Below are positions 15,801 to 27,640 of a stretch of DNA of 64,000 bases, piece after piece. The notes under the pieces were generated by a model. It had not been told where the DNA came from. It ran no database searches and saw only the letters and a program-made list of their open reading frames with translations. Each line of letters starts with the position of its first letter. Position 1 is the first letter of the stretch. Position numbers and translations under genes: made by a program. Source of the DNA: Lagopus muta (lineage: Eukaryota > Chordata > Aves > Galliformes > Phasianidae); contig NC_064444.1 in assembly GCF_023343835.1 (NCBI RefSeq), forward strand, positions 10,546,719 to 10,610,718, in the 5' to 3' direction.

Positions 15801-16000
15801 GCTAAGCACAGAATTGTGTGCAGCTTTCTTCTCTCCTCCCTTTTTGAATAAACATTTCTACTCCACATTTCTGCAGAGGTGTAGACAGAGCAGAACCATC
15901 TGTCTGAGCCTGCAGAAGTCTGAAACAGCAGTGAGAGGTATATTGCTTGAAAACCAAATAGTTTTTCTATGTCATGCTGAAAACTCAACAGGTTACAGCT
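6843..16000. other. 5' intergenic, no gene seen
   Basis: AT-rich single-copy-looking DNA. GC-richer islets occur at about 9300-9660 and 13,980-14,110, both poor in CpG. Frames up to about 136 codons occur on the minus strand around 9340-9750, but they overlap others in different frames and match no family I recognise. A TTTA repeat lies at 14,951-14,969. No tRNA, snRNA or microRNA hairpin was recognised. Confidence 0.55.
14951..14969. repeat. (TTTA)n microsatellite
   Basis: About 4.75 uninterrupted copies of TTTA directly after a longer T-rich run (about 14,929-14,950). Simple-sequence repeat with no sign of a retroelement attached. Confidence 0.85.
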
Positions 16001-16031
16001 TAGAATAAATGAGAATCCACCTAAGAGTAGT

Positions 16032-16049
16032 GCATGGCATGGCATGGCA
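16032..16049. repeat. short GCATG tandem repeat
   Basis: Three perfect GCATG units plus a partial fourth. A small pentanucleotide repeat in otherwise unremarkable DNA. Confidence 0.8.
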
Positions 16050-19000
16050 CAGCGATGAATCTGGTGTTGTTTTAGCTATCTAGATTGATTGATGTAGATG
16101 TTAAATGACAGATTTGAGATTTTTGTGATTACATGCTTTATCACTGTTGGCCCAAAAATGGACCTTTAGTGGGTGTAAAGTTTTTGTGATGCTTGGCAAA
16201 GGATGCAGCTGATGTTCTAGCTTATATACATTGCTGGAGAGCTTTAAGCTGTCCTCCTAAAAACAGCTCTCCAGCAGGATTCTTGTACTCTTCTCAGCTG
16301 AGGACTGAGACATGGCTTGTGCTTCAAGATCATGTTTTATATAGTCCCACAGTAATTCTTTTTCCTTTATCTCCATTAATTTTCCTTTGCCAGTTCTGGT
16401 CTGTTCTCTTCTGCTCAGCAGGGGGTGTTTTTGTTCTTTTTCTTCGTTGCTATTAATTTTCCTATAACACAACTGTCTACTATATTTGCATAGCATCCAC
16501 CATCGAGATACTAAGATAGTTTTCAAGTACATTAAATTCCACATTTTAAAACAGTAATAAAAGGCTTTTGCAAAATAAATATATAAAGCTGCTCACAGAT
16601 CGTGCAACAAGGAAACCAAATACAGAGCTCAAGTTCCTGGAACTTGGGAGGACAAAGGAGCAGTTTACTAAACAGCCTTTTCCCAACACTCAGAGCTCTG
16701 ATAATCCTTAGAGGAAATAATAAATCTTTCTCTTTTTTGCTCTTCCCTGCGTTTCTTTTGTTGTTTCTGATTTTAAAGAAATGACGAGTGTAGGTACTAC
16801 TTACAAGGCAATTCCTGGATGTTTCTGGTAGTCCAATCAAGGGACAAGACTGTGAATAGGAAAGGGAGGTGATCAATTCATCCTGTAAAGGAATTAAAAA
16901 CAAAAGCGGAAATCCTTTGTAAGAAAAAGAGTGGCTGGGATTATAGCTGCATGCTTTCACTAATGACTTTGCAAACATTTAGTCAGAGAGAACCTGGAAA
17001 TCAAGTTGCACTTTATTTAATATTCAGATAAGGACCATTCACCTGCTGTTAAGCTACAACATCTACAATCATTCTTTGAATACTGATAATTATATGAAGC
17101 AGACTCCCCTAGAGGCTGGTAGTCTAGTCTGGATTCACCTGGAATACAAAGATGAATAATATTGCATATTACATGCTCCCAAGTAGTTGCAATTTATAGA
17201 AATGTCCATTTATGCTCTTGAAAAAAAAAAAAAAAAAAGAAGCATATTTCCCTTGGGTTATGTTATACAGTGATAAAAATCTATGTGTGGGACTGCTTGG
17301 ATTATAACTCCTGGTATGCCTGTTGCTGATTAATTAATAAACAAATAAAGCATCATATTTAGCCAGCTATCTCACTACAAGACTATAAAATAGAAAATGT
17401 TAAAAAAAAAAAAAAAGTGTACCTTGCCATAGAGAAAGGTTAAGCAGAGACATGCGAAATGAGTTTCAGAAGTGGCACACAAATGGCTCAGAGTAGGTGT
17501 GTGTATACATTTTTAAAAGATGAGGAGTGTTATGAATGTGCTCTGTTAGCTTCCTCCTTCCCTTCTCTTTCTCCCATCAGGTGCCTTGTCCTTGCTCTCC
17601 CCTCTCATTTGCTGATGGCTGATAACACCTTATCTCCACCAGGGAAGCAACTGGGAAGTTTGCTCCTTCCTCACTAGGCTGAGGGTATAATTAGAACAAC
17701 GCACCTGCTCAGTCCTCCAGTGACTCAGTTAGTCTACATCCATGTCAAAATCCATGCTGTGAGGGTAATTTGATCATCTCACTTACTTTTTCATATACTT
17801 TATGTGAATAAGCCACCAGAACAAGCCTTTGTTGCTTTGGTTCAGTTTAATCTCACAAATTTGTGTCACTTCTTTGTTTCTAGAAGAATTTTATCATTTG
17901 ATCTCATGGTTACACTTTAGTAGACTTTAGTACATGTTTTATTTCCCTCTCCAGAATATAAAATTCCATCTTGTGTCAAAATATTCTTATTAGTATCTAT
18001 TTATATTTCAGAGATACTTAGAATCTTCAGCTGCTGAGAGCAGGGTCTTGTTGTACAAGATGATACAGAGGCACACAATAAAGGACTGCTGGTCCCAGGA
18101 GCCTGGCAAGCTAAGCAAGGGGAGAGAAGAAATATCACCACTGTTTTACAAATGGAAATATGGAAAACCAGAGCTCTGAGAATCTGTGCAACTCATTGCA
18201 GTGTCACACAGCAATATTGGCAAGGGAATTCTGTCAAAGTCCAGAATCAGTGCATACTAAAGGTGGGTATAAACCCTGTTTTCTTGGCAAGCATCAATAT
18301 AAGCTCAAATAAATTACAGGTGGGTACACTGGTATCATTTGCACACTGAGCATGCCAAGGCTCCCTGGGTCTCCTCTGCGGCTATTTCTCCCCCAGCTCC
18401 ATCCTTCAAAGCAGCAGATACTGCTTTTTGATGCTGTCCTCTTAGGCTTATAGAAGTTAGTCTACCACTGCTTCCTCTTGCACTTAACAAAAATTTACCT
18501 CTGGCCCTGAGATGCCACAGCAGTATCACATCTCTCTGACTGCAGCAGCTTCCAGGCACAGCAGAGAGACACCAAAGGTCCTTTAGTTTCTCCTTCCAAG
18601 CACCCAAGGAGTAATGCAATTGTTTTGTCCTTGAACGTAGCCTGGAATCTCTTGCATTAGAGTACTTTTCCTCTGCTCTTCCCAGCAGACACTGCAATCC
18701 TGGGGAAGCGGTAGCAAGCAGGGGGTATTCACTCAAGACCAAGCAGTGGAGAAGCGCGTTGATATTCCCTGAAGACAAAATAAACCGAGTGGAAAGTTCA
18801 CTGTCTTCCTTTTGAAGATGACTGAAGGTAGGAGGGGAGATTGCCAGGACTGAGGGTGGGTGGCAGCAGGCACAGAGCTGCTTGCAGCCCCCAGACCTTC
18901 AAGGCCATGGCAAACATTTCCAACACAGCCTGCTGAATTCTGTTTGCAAAACTGTTGAGCTAAACTCTTTACCAATGCTGACTGCACTGCTGTAATGCTG

Positions 19001-19702
19001 CCTTCTGACTTAAAACCAGTTCGGGCTAATTGTTAAGGATCAGATAACAGGAAAATATTTCTATTTGACAGTCTACTATTTTTCAATTGTTCCTCTGTTA
19101 CATATCTAAGTAAACATTTGTTCCACTTATCATTTCTGAGCAAAAGACATGAATCATTTGACTAGTAAAACCACAACGACAGCTGTTGCTTATTAGAAAC
19201 AGTCATCTTGTTCAAGGGCCTGCTATGAAGGGGTTCTTCAGGAAACTGTTTCTGCTTTTAGTGCTTTACAGAGTAATGAAAGCAGAGTTGCAGAAATTAG
19301 GGCATTTTTATTTCACTCGTGATTGGCAAAACACACAGGCACACACAAACAGAGCAGTTGTTACAGCTGAGCTAGAAGCCTGCAAGAAAATGGAAAATAC
19401 TCATTGAAGAGTACTGCTAATGATATAATATTATCGTCTTTGCCTTATGGTTTTCTACAATATAGGTCAAACAAAGTGGGTTCTAAGGTTTCCTTTGTGA
19501 TTAGGTTATATCATTTTGGATTTGGGATTTGGTATTGGATAAATTCTGTATACTAGTTATAAATCCTCTACCAGATATATATTTTTGCCTAGATCTTAGG
19601 AACAAATTAATTCTGGATTTGTAAATACCCTTAGAAGCCAGTCACCAGTGATGACAACAATACTACTTTCAGATAAAGCTTCTCCAGCCAGTGGTAGAGG
19701 GC

Positions 19703-19739
<37 letters not shown>

Positions 19740-19741
19740 TT
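19703..19741. repeat. A-tract plus (TA)12 microsatellite
   Basis: Fifteen A residues run directly into about twelve TA units. A compound microsatellite likely to vary in length between individuals. Confidence 0.92.
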
Positions 19742-22700
19742 TTAAAGTAAGATCTGCATTAGAGAATGCTATGAAATTGTTTTTAATTGAGTGGAAGAAA
19801 ATTAGGAAAGTAAAGCTGTGCCAGAAGGAATTTGTGAAATAAGTGAAACTGAGGCAGGTGAGATGCAAAGATTTTTCTTTCTAGGATGTTGCTACAAATG
19901 CCTTGTAGAGCATAAAGGCAGAAATGTGTTTATTCCTGTGACTGCATTAAAAAAAAAAAGTATTCAACAGATGCCCTAACACTTAGGCATTTTTTCAGAC
20001 AAATCACTAGACTGACAAACCCAGTATGATGCCTTTATCACCGGGTTTGAAGGGAGAAGCCAATGAGCATAGAGGCTGCACTGATCCCAGCAGAAGAGAG
20101 GGGTGGGACATTCAGAGCAATTGAGAAATACTACCAAGCAGTGTGCTCTGCTGGTAAATAGGAGCATTCGTGGTTTTGTGACTTTGTTGTTTAAATGTGT
20201 TCCAAAACACTAAATTCACTTGCAAATATTAAAGAAGAGTGGGGAAAAAAAACACAATTGTGGGATTATGGCAAAAGAAAAGGAAAGTAGGACAGAGGAA
20301 TGGCAGAGAGAAGCTTGTAACTGAGGAGACAAAGCTGAGGTTTATTATGAGTTAGAAATCTGCAAAACTGTCACCAATTCAGAAACTGCACTCAGCGAGG
20401 CTTCTAAAGATCATATCCTGCCCTTCATTCACCCTCACAGCACTCACTGATGGGAGTCAGCACTTCGCTGCAGCTGGGTATTTAGAAGTCATTTGTTCTG
20501 TGTAACATGCCCGTTCTTACTAATCTTAGTCAAGTAAGTAGTCCATCCTCATGTGTCATCCCACGGAAGTCAAATGTGCTATTAGCATAAGTGATGATTA
20601 CTTATCCGTGTGAGGTCTTGTGGGGTTGGGTCTTTCAGCATTGGAATACTTGACATGGCAGTCTTTCTATTATAATTTAATAAAATGGGGCCCAATTCAG
20701 CTCAGAGATGCCCTAGGGAGTCAGCTGGACTTAAATGGTGCTTAGGCCTTTGACTGGACCTCTGCAAAGCCTGAATTTCATTGAGTGAATACTAATTACT
20801 CAGAAGGAGGGTTATTAAATTATAGGCTCAGTTCTTTACTGTTGCTCAGAGCATGGTACCTTTCGAGTGCTTGAGCGAGTTAATGTACTGGACACAGAAG
20901 GTTCTGGTGAGATTGCTTTCCTGATAAAACAAGGATTGAAGAAATGTTGTTAATAATTAGAGTATTTATAGATGTTGGCGAGCAAATTTCATTCCATAAA
21001 AATACTGTACAGTAAAAAACCGGACAATATATATTTACATCAAAATGAAAACCTCTCTTGGAGCTGTGTAGATGGAAAAGGTCTAACAAAATCTACCTCA
21101 AAGCCAGTGGAAATCTTCCTATTGATTTTGATGAGCTCTGAATTAAGCCCTCACAGGACCAGCACACGTAGGGGCCTTGACACATCACAGTCTTGGGTGA
21201 CTGGGTGAGGCAGTGGAATCAGTGAGCAGCTGGGACATGGAACAGTTCCCCCAGCCAGCTGCCTTGTGCAAGGAGGAATCAATCAGTTCATCTCTCGTGT
21301 CACAGGCTGAGCACATGATTTTTAAAGGATTACTTGTATGTCTAACAGCTGATGTTCTCCCTCTTTTTAATTTATTTGTGTCTTATTGTTCTTCACCTGC
21401 TTTCTGACCAGCTATTGGCCTCAGAGTAGCTCCTGTTCTGTTTGAACCTTCATTCTAAAACCCTGCAGGTTCTCAAAGCATTTTCATTGTACGTGAATAC
21501 TGTGGGACTTCCTTGTCACCTTTGTGACCATCTCCTTAATTCATAGATCTCCTGATTCCTAAAGTGTAAAGGAGAAAGAAAAATTTTGTATCATCTTTTC
21601 CTAACCAACTAGCTCCTGCATCTGCTCTTTGCTGCACGCATTCTGCTGTAGTTACAGAGAGCGTGTCTAGTTCTCTCTGTGACCCCACAAGATTTGAAAC
21701 AAACAAACAAAACAAAACAGATATTTGAAAATGTCTTCACTGATAGGAGAAAAAATATTGCTGTTAAACTCAGAGGGTTTGGCACACTAGACTATGAGTG
21801 ATATAATGGACCCGTTATAGCATTTGATCTTTATCTTTGCTTGCTATTCCTATTAAAACGATTTGCTGGTTTTATGTCTATTTCACTTTCAGCTTCCCAA
21901 TCAGGTGTCCGGGAAAAATTGCGTTCATTAGCTGTTACATAAATTGTTTGCCAAATCATGCATATTAAAGGCATATATGCAGATCAGTCCTGTAACATCA
22001 CACATATAAAATGTATTTTATACAGTGCATCACTTAGACTTATTGAAAGACTAAAATCTGCATACTAAATGGCAGGTATGCCCTCAGTAAATTAACAGAG
22101 AATCTTCATTGTCAATGTTAATCAAACAGCACTTTAAAAACTCTTCTTTTATCATTGTCTCAACAGTGTTTTTCTCCTGTTAGATTTAAAACCAAGCTCA
22201 GGCATTTTTAAAGCTTAGATCCCTTTGTGGACCAATGCCCTCATGCAACCCAAGAAAGAACGAGCCAACTCCAGCCAGCTGTAATCCATATAGAATCAAT
22301 AGGACTTTTTCTTAGTAAAATTAAAAACTTTCCAGAAAAAAAAAAAAAGCAACAATAAAACAAACCCCTTGCCTAATCAGCTTTAAAAAGATTCCAACAT
22401 CTTTACATGTCAACCTGCATGCTTAAATTGAGGACTTTTTTATTTACTAGCTGTCTGAGAACTTGATTTTTCTTCATTTTCCCATTAGCGAGGCAGTTTA
22501 GGCAGCAGAATTCCTGTATTCCTCTCACTGGAGTAGCACAGAAAAAAAATCATTTGATTCCAGCGGATAGTAGTTGATTTCATTATCGTATTAGAGAAAA
22601 TAAAGATTACAATTCCGAATTACTTTGCCTGCAGTCCACACACTAACCATATAAATGGCAATATGTGGAAAAGTTGACTACATCATAAAAAATTAACTTC

Positions 22701-23054
22701 CTGCAAGGATTTTCTTGAATTGGTTTCAAAAGAATCCTCCATTTGGCATCTTTCCTGTACTGAATTTCTGGAGGGTAACTGCATTATGTGCATGTAAAAC
22801 ATGAGAAAGGAAACGTTCACTGAACTCCTTCTTTCTGTTACCAAATGTGACTGTAGTACGTTGTTTGCGTTTAAAAGAGTTGCCTCAAAGCTAAATTCTG
22901 TGATTATGCGCCTATATGTGCGTGCATTATAAGATAACCACTAACAGAAAGTGAAACACTGTTCTCTTTCACTTGCTGCTGAGTGACAAAGGTCGCACTT
23001 AATGATAATTTCAATATTCTGCCAGCAGCTGATGATATTCTGTCCCTGCCAAAC

Positions 23055-23075
23055 TAAATAAATAAATAAATAAAT
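23055..23075. repeat. (TAAA)5 microsatellite
   Basis: Five perfect TAAA units plus a T, in AT-rich flank. Confidence 0.92.
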
Positions 23076-23869
23076 GCTTCCCTCTCCTACAGTAAATGCC
23101 CTGTAAGTCTATAGAAAACAAATTAGGAATGCGTTATTCTCAATGAAAAAAGTCTCCATGAGAGGTATAATTTTATTTTTTTTTTGTGCACGGAATAACA
23201 TAAATCAAAAGAAGCAATAGTCTACCTTGTGTTTTGACTAGTTTGACCCTCTTCAACCCCTGCCAATTTTTATCTCATTTTTGTTTAACTTTGTACATCA
23301 GAGTTTAATTTTAAACCTGGTCCTGAAGACAGTGATGTATAGGGTACATCAAGTATAGCTTAAATTACCCTCTCCCCAGTGATTTGAAGTTGAGGGGAGG
23401 GTCCTACTCCACAGCAGGGTGGGAAAGAGAAATGGTCAGATGTTGCCCTTTGAACCTGACCACCCTCAGCTACAGAAACGTTTATGCCAGAACATCATTT
23501 ATTGATTTTATTATATTTTAGGATCTCTTAAAACTGTTGGTGAAGTTTGCCGTATATTAATTTTTGACACATGCATATAAAAACAGAAATACGGGTTGAG
23601 CAGAAACTATAAATATAGACAACACTGCCCAATAAACTTATATCCTTTCACTTACAGGTTTCCATTTCAGCCAATCCTTCCGAGCAGTCTGTCTTTGGAA
23701 ATAAATGTTACCCCTCTGATAAGCTAACCAATTTGAAGATTAAAGCTGCATTTGAGGATTAAAGTTTTTCTTATTTGATTATTGTTGTGTCTTGTAGCAA
23801 TAGAAGATAAACATTAATAAAATGTTGAAGTCCAATTCTGTTTCCTTTACCCTTTGAGCATTTTAAACA

Positions 23870-24286
23870 ATGATCCTGCACAAATTAGGCAGGATTTGGC
23901 CCTTACACTCGGCACTGCCTGCTTTGTTTTATCAGTCCACTAAGAGTAAGTCTCCCGTGAAATGTTACATGTACCCGGCCAGCTCACAAACCCACTGCTG
24001 CCACAGAAAACTCCCGCTGATGGGTAGCTCTGAAAACTCACTGTCCAATTATATACCACAGAGCTATGTATGTGTTTTTATCGAGGAGAAGAAAAACCAC
24101 AAGAAGCGCTCTACAGCAGACCACAAAATGGGTTTGGCACCTGTGTCTCCTTGGGGCCAAAGTTTGGGAGCTGTGTTATCGCGGGGCCGGCTGACCCCAG
24201 GGAGCGGCGCTGACCTTGTCTTGCACACAGAAGTCTATCGCTATGGCTCCCCCGAGAGCGCAGCCAGCTGCAAACTGCTGCCATGA
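23870..24286 (+). other. isolated 138-codon ATG frame, probably not a gene
   Basis: This is the longest ATG-initiated frame outside the CpG island. The product is basic and Ser/His/Lys-rich, with no signal peptide, membrane segment, zinc-finger spacing or other domain that I recognise. The second half coincides with a rise in GC (about 24,110-24,290), which lengthens frames by chance. No good initiator context, splice structure or nearby polyadenylation pattern supports expression, although AATAAA occurs at about 24,328. I list it so it can be checked against transcripts; I do not claim a protein. Confidence 0.15.
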
Positions 24287-24879
24287 TTAACCCTTATGTG
24301 CTGGAGACGTAACGTCAAGTCATGGTAATAAAGCTTTCACTGCATAACAGATCTCTTGCTTTGTAAATTGTTGCTCTTATCAGCTGCACTCTCGGATGTT
24401 ATCCCTTTTCTGTGAAGCATGACTGCTGTGTTGCTCACTGGAAAGGCTACTGGATCTATACAGTCTGTGATATTTATTCAATTGCTTTGGAGAGCAGTGC
24501 AGAGAATGCGTTTTGTTTAAACTAGAAGTGCAGTGTGTGAAAACAGATGAAAAAAAAAAAAAAACAGAAAGAGAAATTCTCATACATATGAAGCAATATA
24601 TTAATTAAAATCCAGAATGCCTCCAGCAGATTTGAATCCAGGAACACCAGATTTGCTATAGCAGACAACTGTGTTGTTTCACCGAGTCCAGATTCCTGTT
24701 TGTGGAAGTAATTTACACCCAACGTTTGTAAAAATGCAAACCTCAAGCCTGTGACGTACCTGGACAATTACAGAGCTTTGCCATTCGGCTGGAAACAGAG
24801 CGATCAGCGCTCACACAACAGGCATAAGCTGGGTAAGTCTTATTGTGTCATGCACTTCAAGTACAAGACCTAACTGTGC

Positions 24880-25760
24880 TCTCTGCTTTGCAGAGAAGTC
24901 AGTGGAAGCTGCAAGCGTCCATCAGCCTGCGATCCCAGCTTAAGGGCTGAACAGGGCGCAGACCTCCTCAGCACCACAGAGCCTTCACCTCAGCGTGCTG
25001 CCGGCCCTCCAGCCCTCCCCTTGCCAGCGCTTTGGCCACATCAGGGCTGGGAAGGAAGAGGTGGCCTTAATGTATGCCGTGGGACAGCGCGATGTTATCT
25101 GCTCCAGTGTGAGAGGAGCGGGAGCCCATCTGTGCTGCCAGCACTGTGAGGGCTCAGCTCCTGAGCCTTGTCTGCACCGCACCCACTGCTGAGCTCTGTG
25201 AGGGGATTCAGAATGCTGCAGCCCATCCCAGTGGCAGCTCTGCGATCCCTGGGAGCAGAAGGCCTGGCACACCAGGAGCAGGTCAGTCAGGCTGCGGGTC
25301 TGGAGTTTGGTGGTTGTGGTCCTTAGTTGGCCCTGTCATGTGTCCTGTCCCCGAGGAACCAAGGCCTAGGGCCAGCCTTACTGCGGGGGTTTTGCTGTTC
25401 CCCACCAACAGAGAAATGCTCTGGGCTGGCGGTGCTCTGCTGATGGGCACCTGGCCCAGCTGCCTGAAAGGCCTGGCAGACAGACCCTGTACGGCCTGAG
25501 GCAGCCAGAGTCGTGTCAGCCGAGCTGCTCTCAGTGGCATGGCGAATGTTTTCCTCAGGGCCTGCAGAGGAAAAGCACTGGGGCTGGCCATCCCTTCCCA
25601 CCTCCCTGTGCCACAGTTGTAACACCAACACCTGTAGTTAAAAAATGCCGTCAGACCCTGCAGCTCCTACGTGGCACCTGTGTGTGTGTCAGAGAGCTGC
25701 AGCTGTGCCGGCAGCTCCCACCTGCCCTCCCATCCCTTCTCCCCACCCACAGGGTACTGC
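24880..25760. other. GC-rich, CpG-poor patch
   Basis: Markedly GC-richer than its surroundings, with many CTG/CAG and GGCC-type words but few CpG, unlike the promoter island further on. Open frames of about 100 codons overlap in several frames on both strands, which is a composition effect. I could not match it to CR1 or any other repeat family by eye. It may be an old degenerate element or a local GC-rich block. Confidence 0.4.
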
Positions 25761-27640
25761 GGCTGGTTGGCGACTCAAAAACAGCAGAAAGCAGTGAGTT
25801 TGGTGAAATTATCTTGAGGTTATTTTGTTCCCTCATGAGGTTTGGGCATGAAGGGAGCTTCTAGTATATTAACTCCCATTAATTTTAAGCCTCTACTGTT
25901 GATAGGATTTGCATATGGAAAGGAAGAGGATTGACCTTTAAATTCATTAAATAAAGCAAAATTTTAAAATAATTGTAGTTAAAAGCATTAGTGCGGTGAA
26001 AAATACAAGAACAAATACATAGACATCAGTATCCGGGCTTTTGGTAATGCTAATGAGCAAATTATTGCAGGGGAAGATTTGCATCACTGGAATACGTGTT
26101 CTAGCCTCCATCCTGATGTATGTGATGTGGGGTTATCTTTGTAGGGCTCCTCTTTCAGAACACATTTTCCTCATATAAAATAGCCTCCTCTTAACTCCCA
26201 CTGGGGACTGCCTTATAAATGAGGAAGCAGTCCTCAAGGGATTGGCTTGGCTAAAAAAGTGTGTTATTTAAAAACAAGAACAAAAACTTATTAGAATATT
26301 AAGCAATATAATTAGCTCATTTCTTCTTTTTTTTTTTTAATCTTAAAAAAAAAATGTATAACCAAGTTTTAATTAAACACGTTCACTGGATGTTTGAGTT
26401 GTGTAAGAATGAGAAAATTTTGCCGTGTTTTAGAGTGATGAGTGGTTCAGTTTCAGATCCTTGCTCTGATCACTGCAGTCTGGCACAGCTGCAGTGCAGA
26501 GGATAAGGGGGTTCTCCTCCTGTCCCAGGCCCCATTCTGCCCCAGAGGGGCACAGTGAGACCAGGAAGGGGATGGACGTGTTCCCTTTGCATGGGAAGGA
26601 ACATAGGTTGCCTGTACCAGAACGGGCTAAGTGGTCAAAGTAGTGTTGTCCCCACTGCTAAATGCTGATTTACACGTGCTGAAAGGCTTCCACTGCCCTC
26701 ACAGCAAGTTATGGAAGGTATAATTGGATTAGTAACACGGCATCGCTTTTCAGGTCTGGTTGGTGAGAACTGCTGCCCCGTGGCCCCAGATCTCTGGTGC
26801 TGGCTGCTCCTCGGGCCTTGACCCACCTGTGGCGCTGCTTCCTTGCACGGTTCCCTGCAGAGTGCTTCGCAGTGAGCGGGCAGAGCTTGCTGCAGGCTCA
26901 GGGGAATATTGGTCAGTATTCAGCAATACTTCGTTAAGCAACAGGGTCCAGAAATCCAACTGTTTGTGCTGCTCCTGCCCTGCCCCAGGCCCGCCCCAGT
27001 TGGACGAGGTGGAATTGGTCAGGTTCCTCTTCTCAGAGCCCCGCTGATGTCATCTTTTGGATGCAGCTCTGAGCATCTGAGGTTGGTGAAATTAAATAAG
27101 GTGCAAGCATCCTTTGGTCTGTGGCTCTCTGCCTTTAGAACAATTACTCCCGGTAACCTTACCAATAGTGTATTAAGGAAAAAAAACCTTCGTAAAAGAA
27201 CTTAGTGTTGTGATGGAGCTCTGCTTGATATTAGAACAATTACGAAGCAGATGCACCCACTCCAAGCAAAGTGACCTTTTCATCAAGTTGCAAAACATTA
27301 AAGGTTAAGGGATGTTTGAAAGGAAGTTAATACTTTTAAAACAGTAGAAAAAAATTGCTGTTCTTTCAAGACCTGACTGAGCCAGTGAGAAACTTCCAGT
27401 AGTAATTTAAGTAACTCTTACAATAGAAAGATGGAAAGTATTTTATACCGTCTGTTTTATTTTAAAATTGGAAGCGCTTTTTTAGAGAAGGAATGGGATT
27501 TGATAACAAGAACTAACCCACGGAAGAAGCCCGCACTGAAGCCGGTTAATTGCGATTTTTAAGTCACGTTTCTTTCTCTCTCCATTGTGTACCGATGACA
27601 CGAGAACAAAGAGAGCGAATCAATGCCGGTGTCACACTTG
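25761..27640. other. proximal 5' flank upstream of CpG island
   Basis: AT-rich between about 25,870 and 26,430, then GC-richer at 26,440-27,060, then AT-rich again up to the island. No coding exon, RNA gene or mobile element is recognised. Word order at 25,880-26,290 (AATTAG, TAATGAGC and TTAATTTTA blocks) is compatible with homeodomain-bound enhancer DNA, but this is only an impression. Confidence 0.4.

Larger units (their letters stand above)
16050..24000. other. 5' intergenic, no gene seen
   Basis: AT-rich flank with A-tracts at 17,221-17,238, 17,402-17,415 and about 22,337-22,349. The patch 18,340-18,920 is GC-richer and holds overlapping minus-strand frames (up to 147 codons, opened only by a TTG) with no recognisable domain. 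A core resembling a CTCF site (TCAGCAGGGGGTGT) lies at 16,415-16,428, too weak to call. Stretches near 22,590-23,100 and 23,460-23,800 look like ordered, motif-rich single-copy DNA and could be conserved non-coding elements, but that needs alignment. Confidence 0.5.

Noticed and set aside
16415-16428. CTCF-like core TCAGCAGGGGGTGT
   Set aside because: Only the central part matches and flanking consensus positions are poor; many such cores are expected in 64 kb.
18335-18778. 147-codon minus-strand frame
   Set aside because: TTG start, no internal ATG, no domain, in a local GC-rich patch; chance frame.
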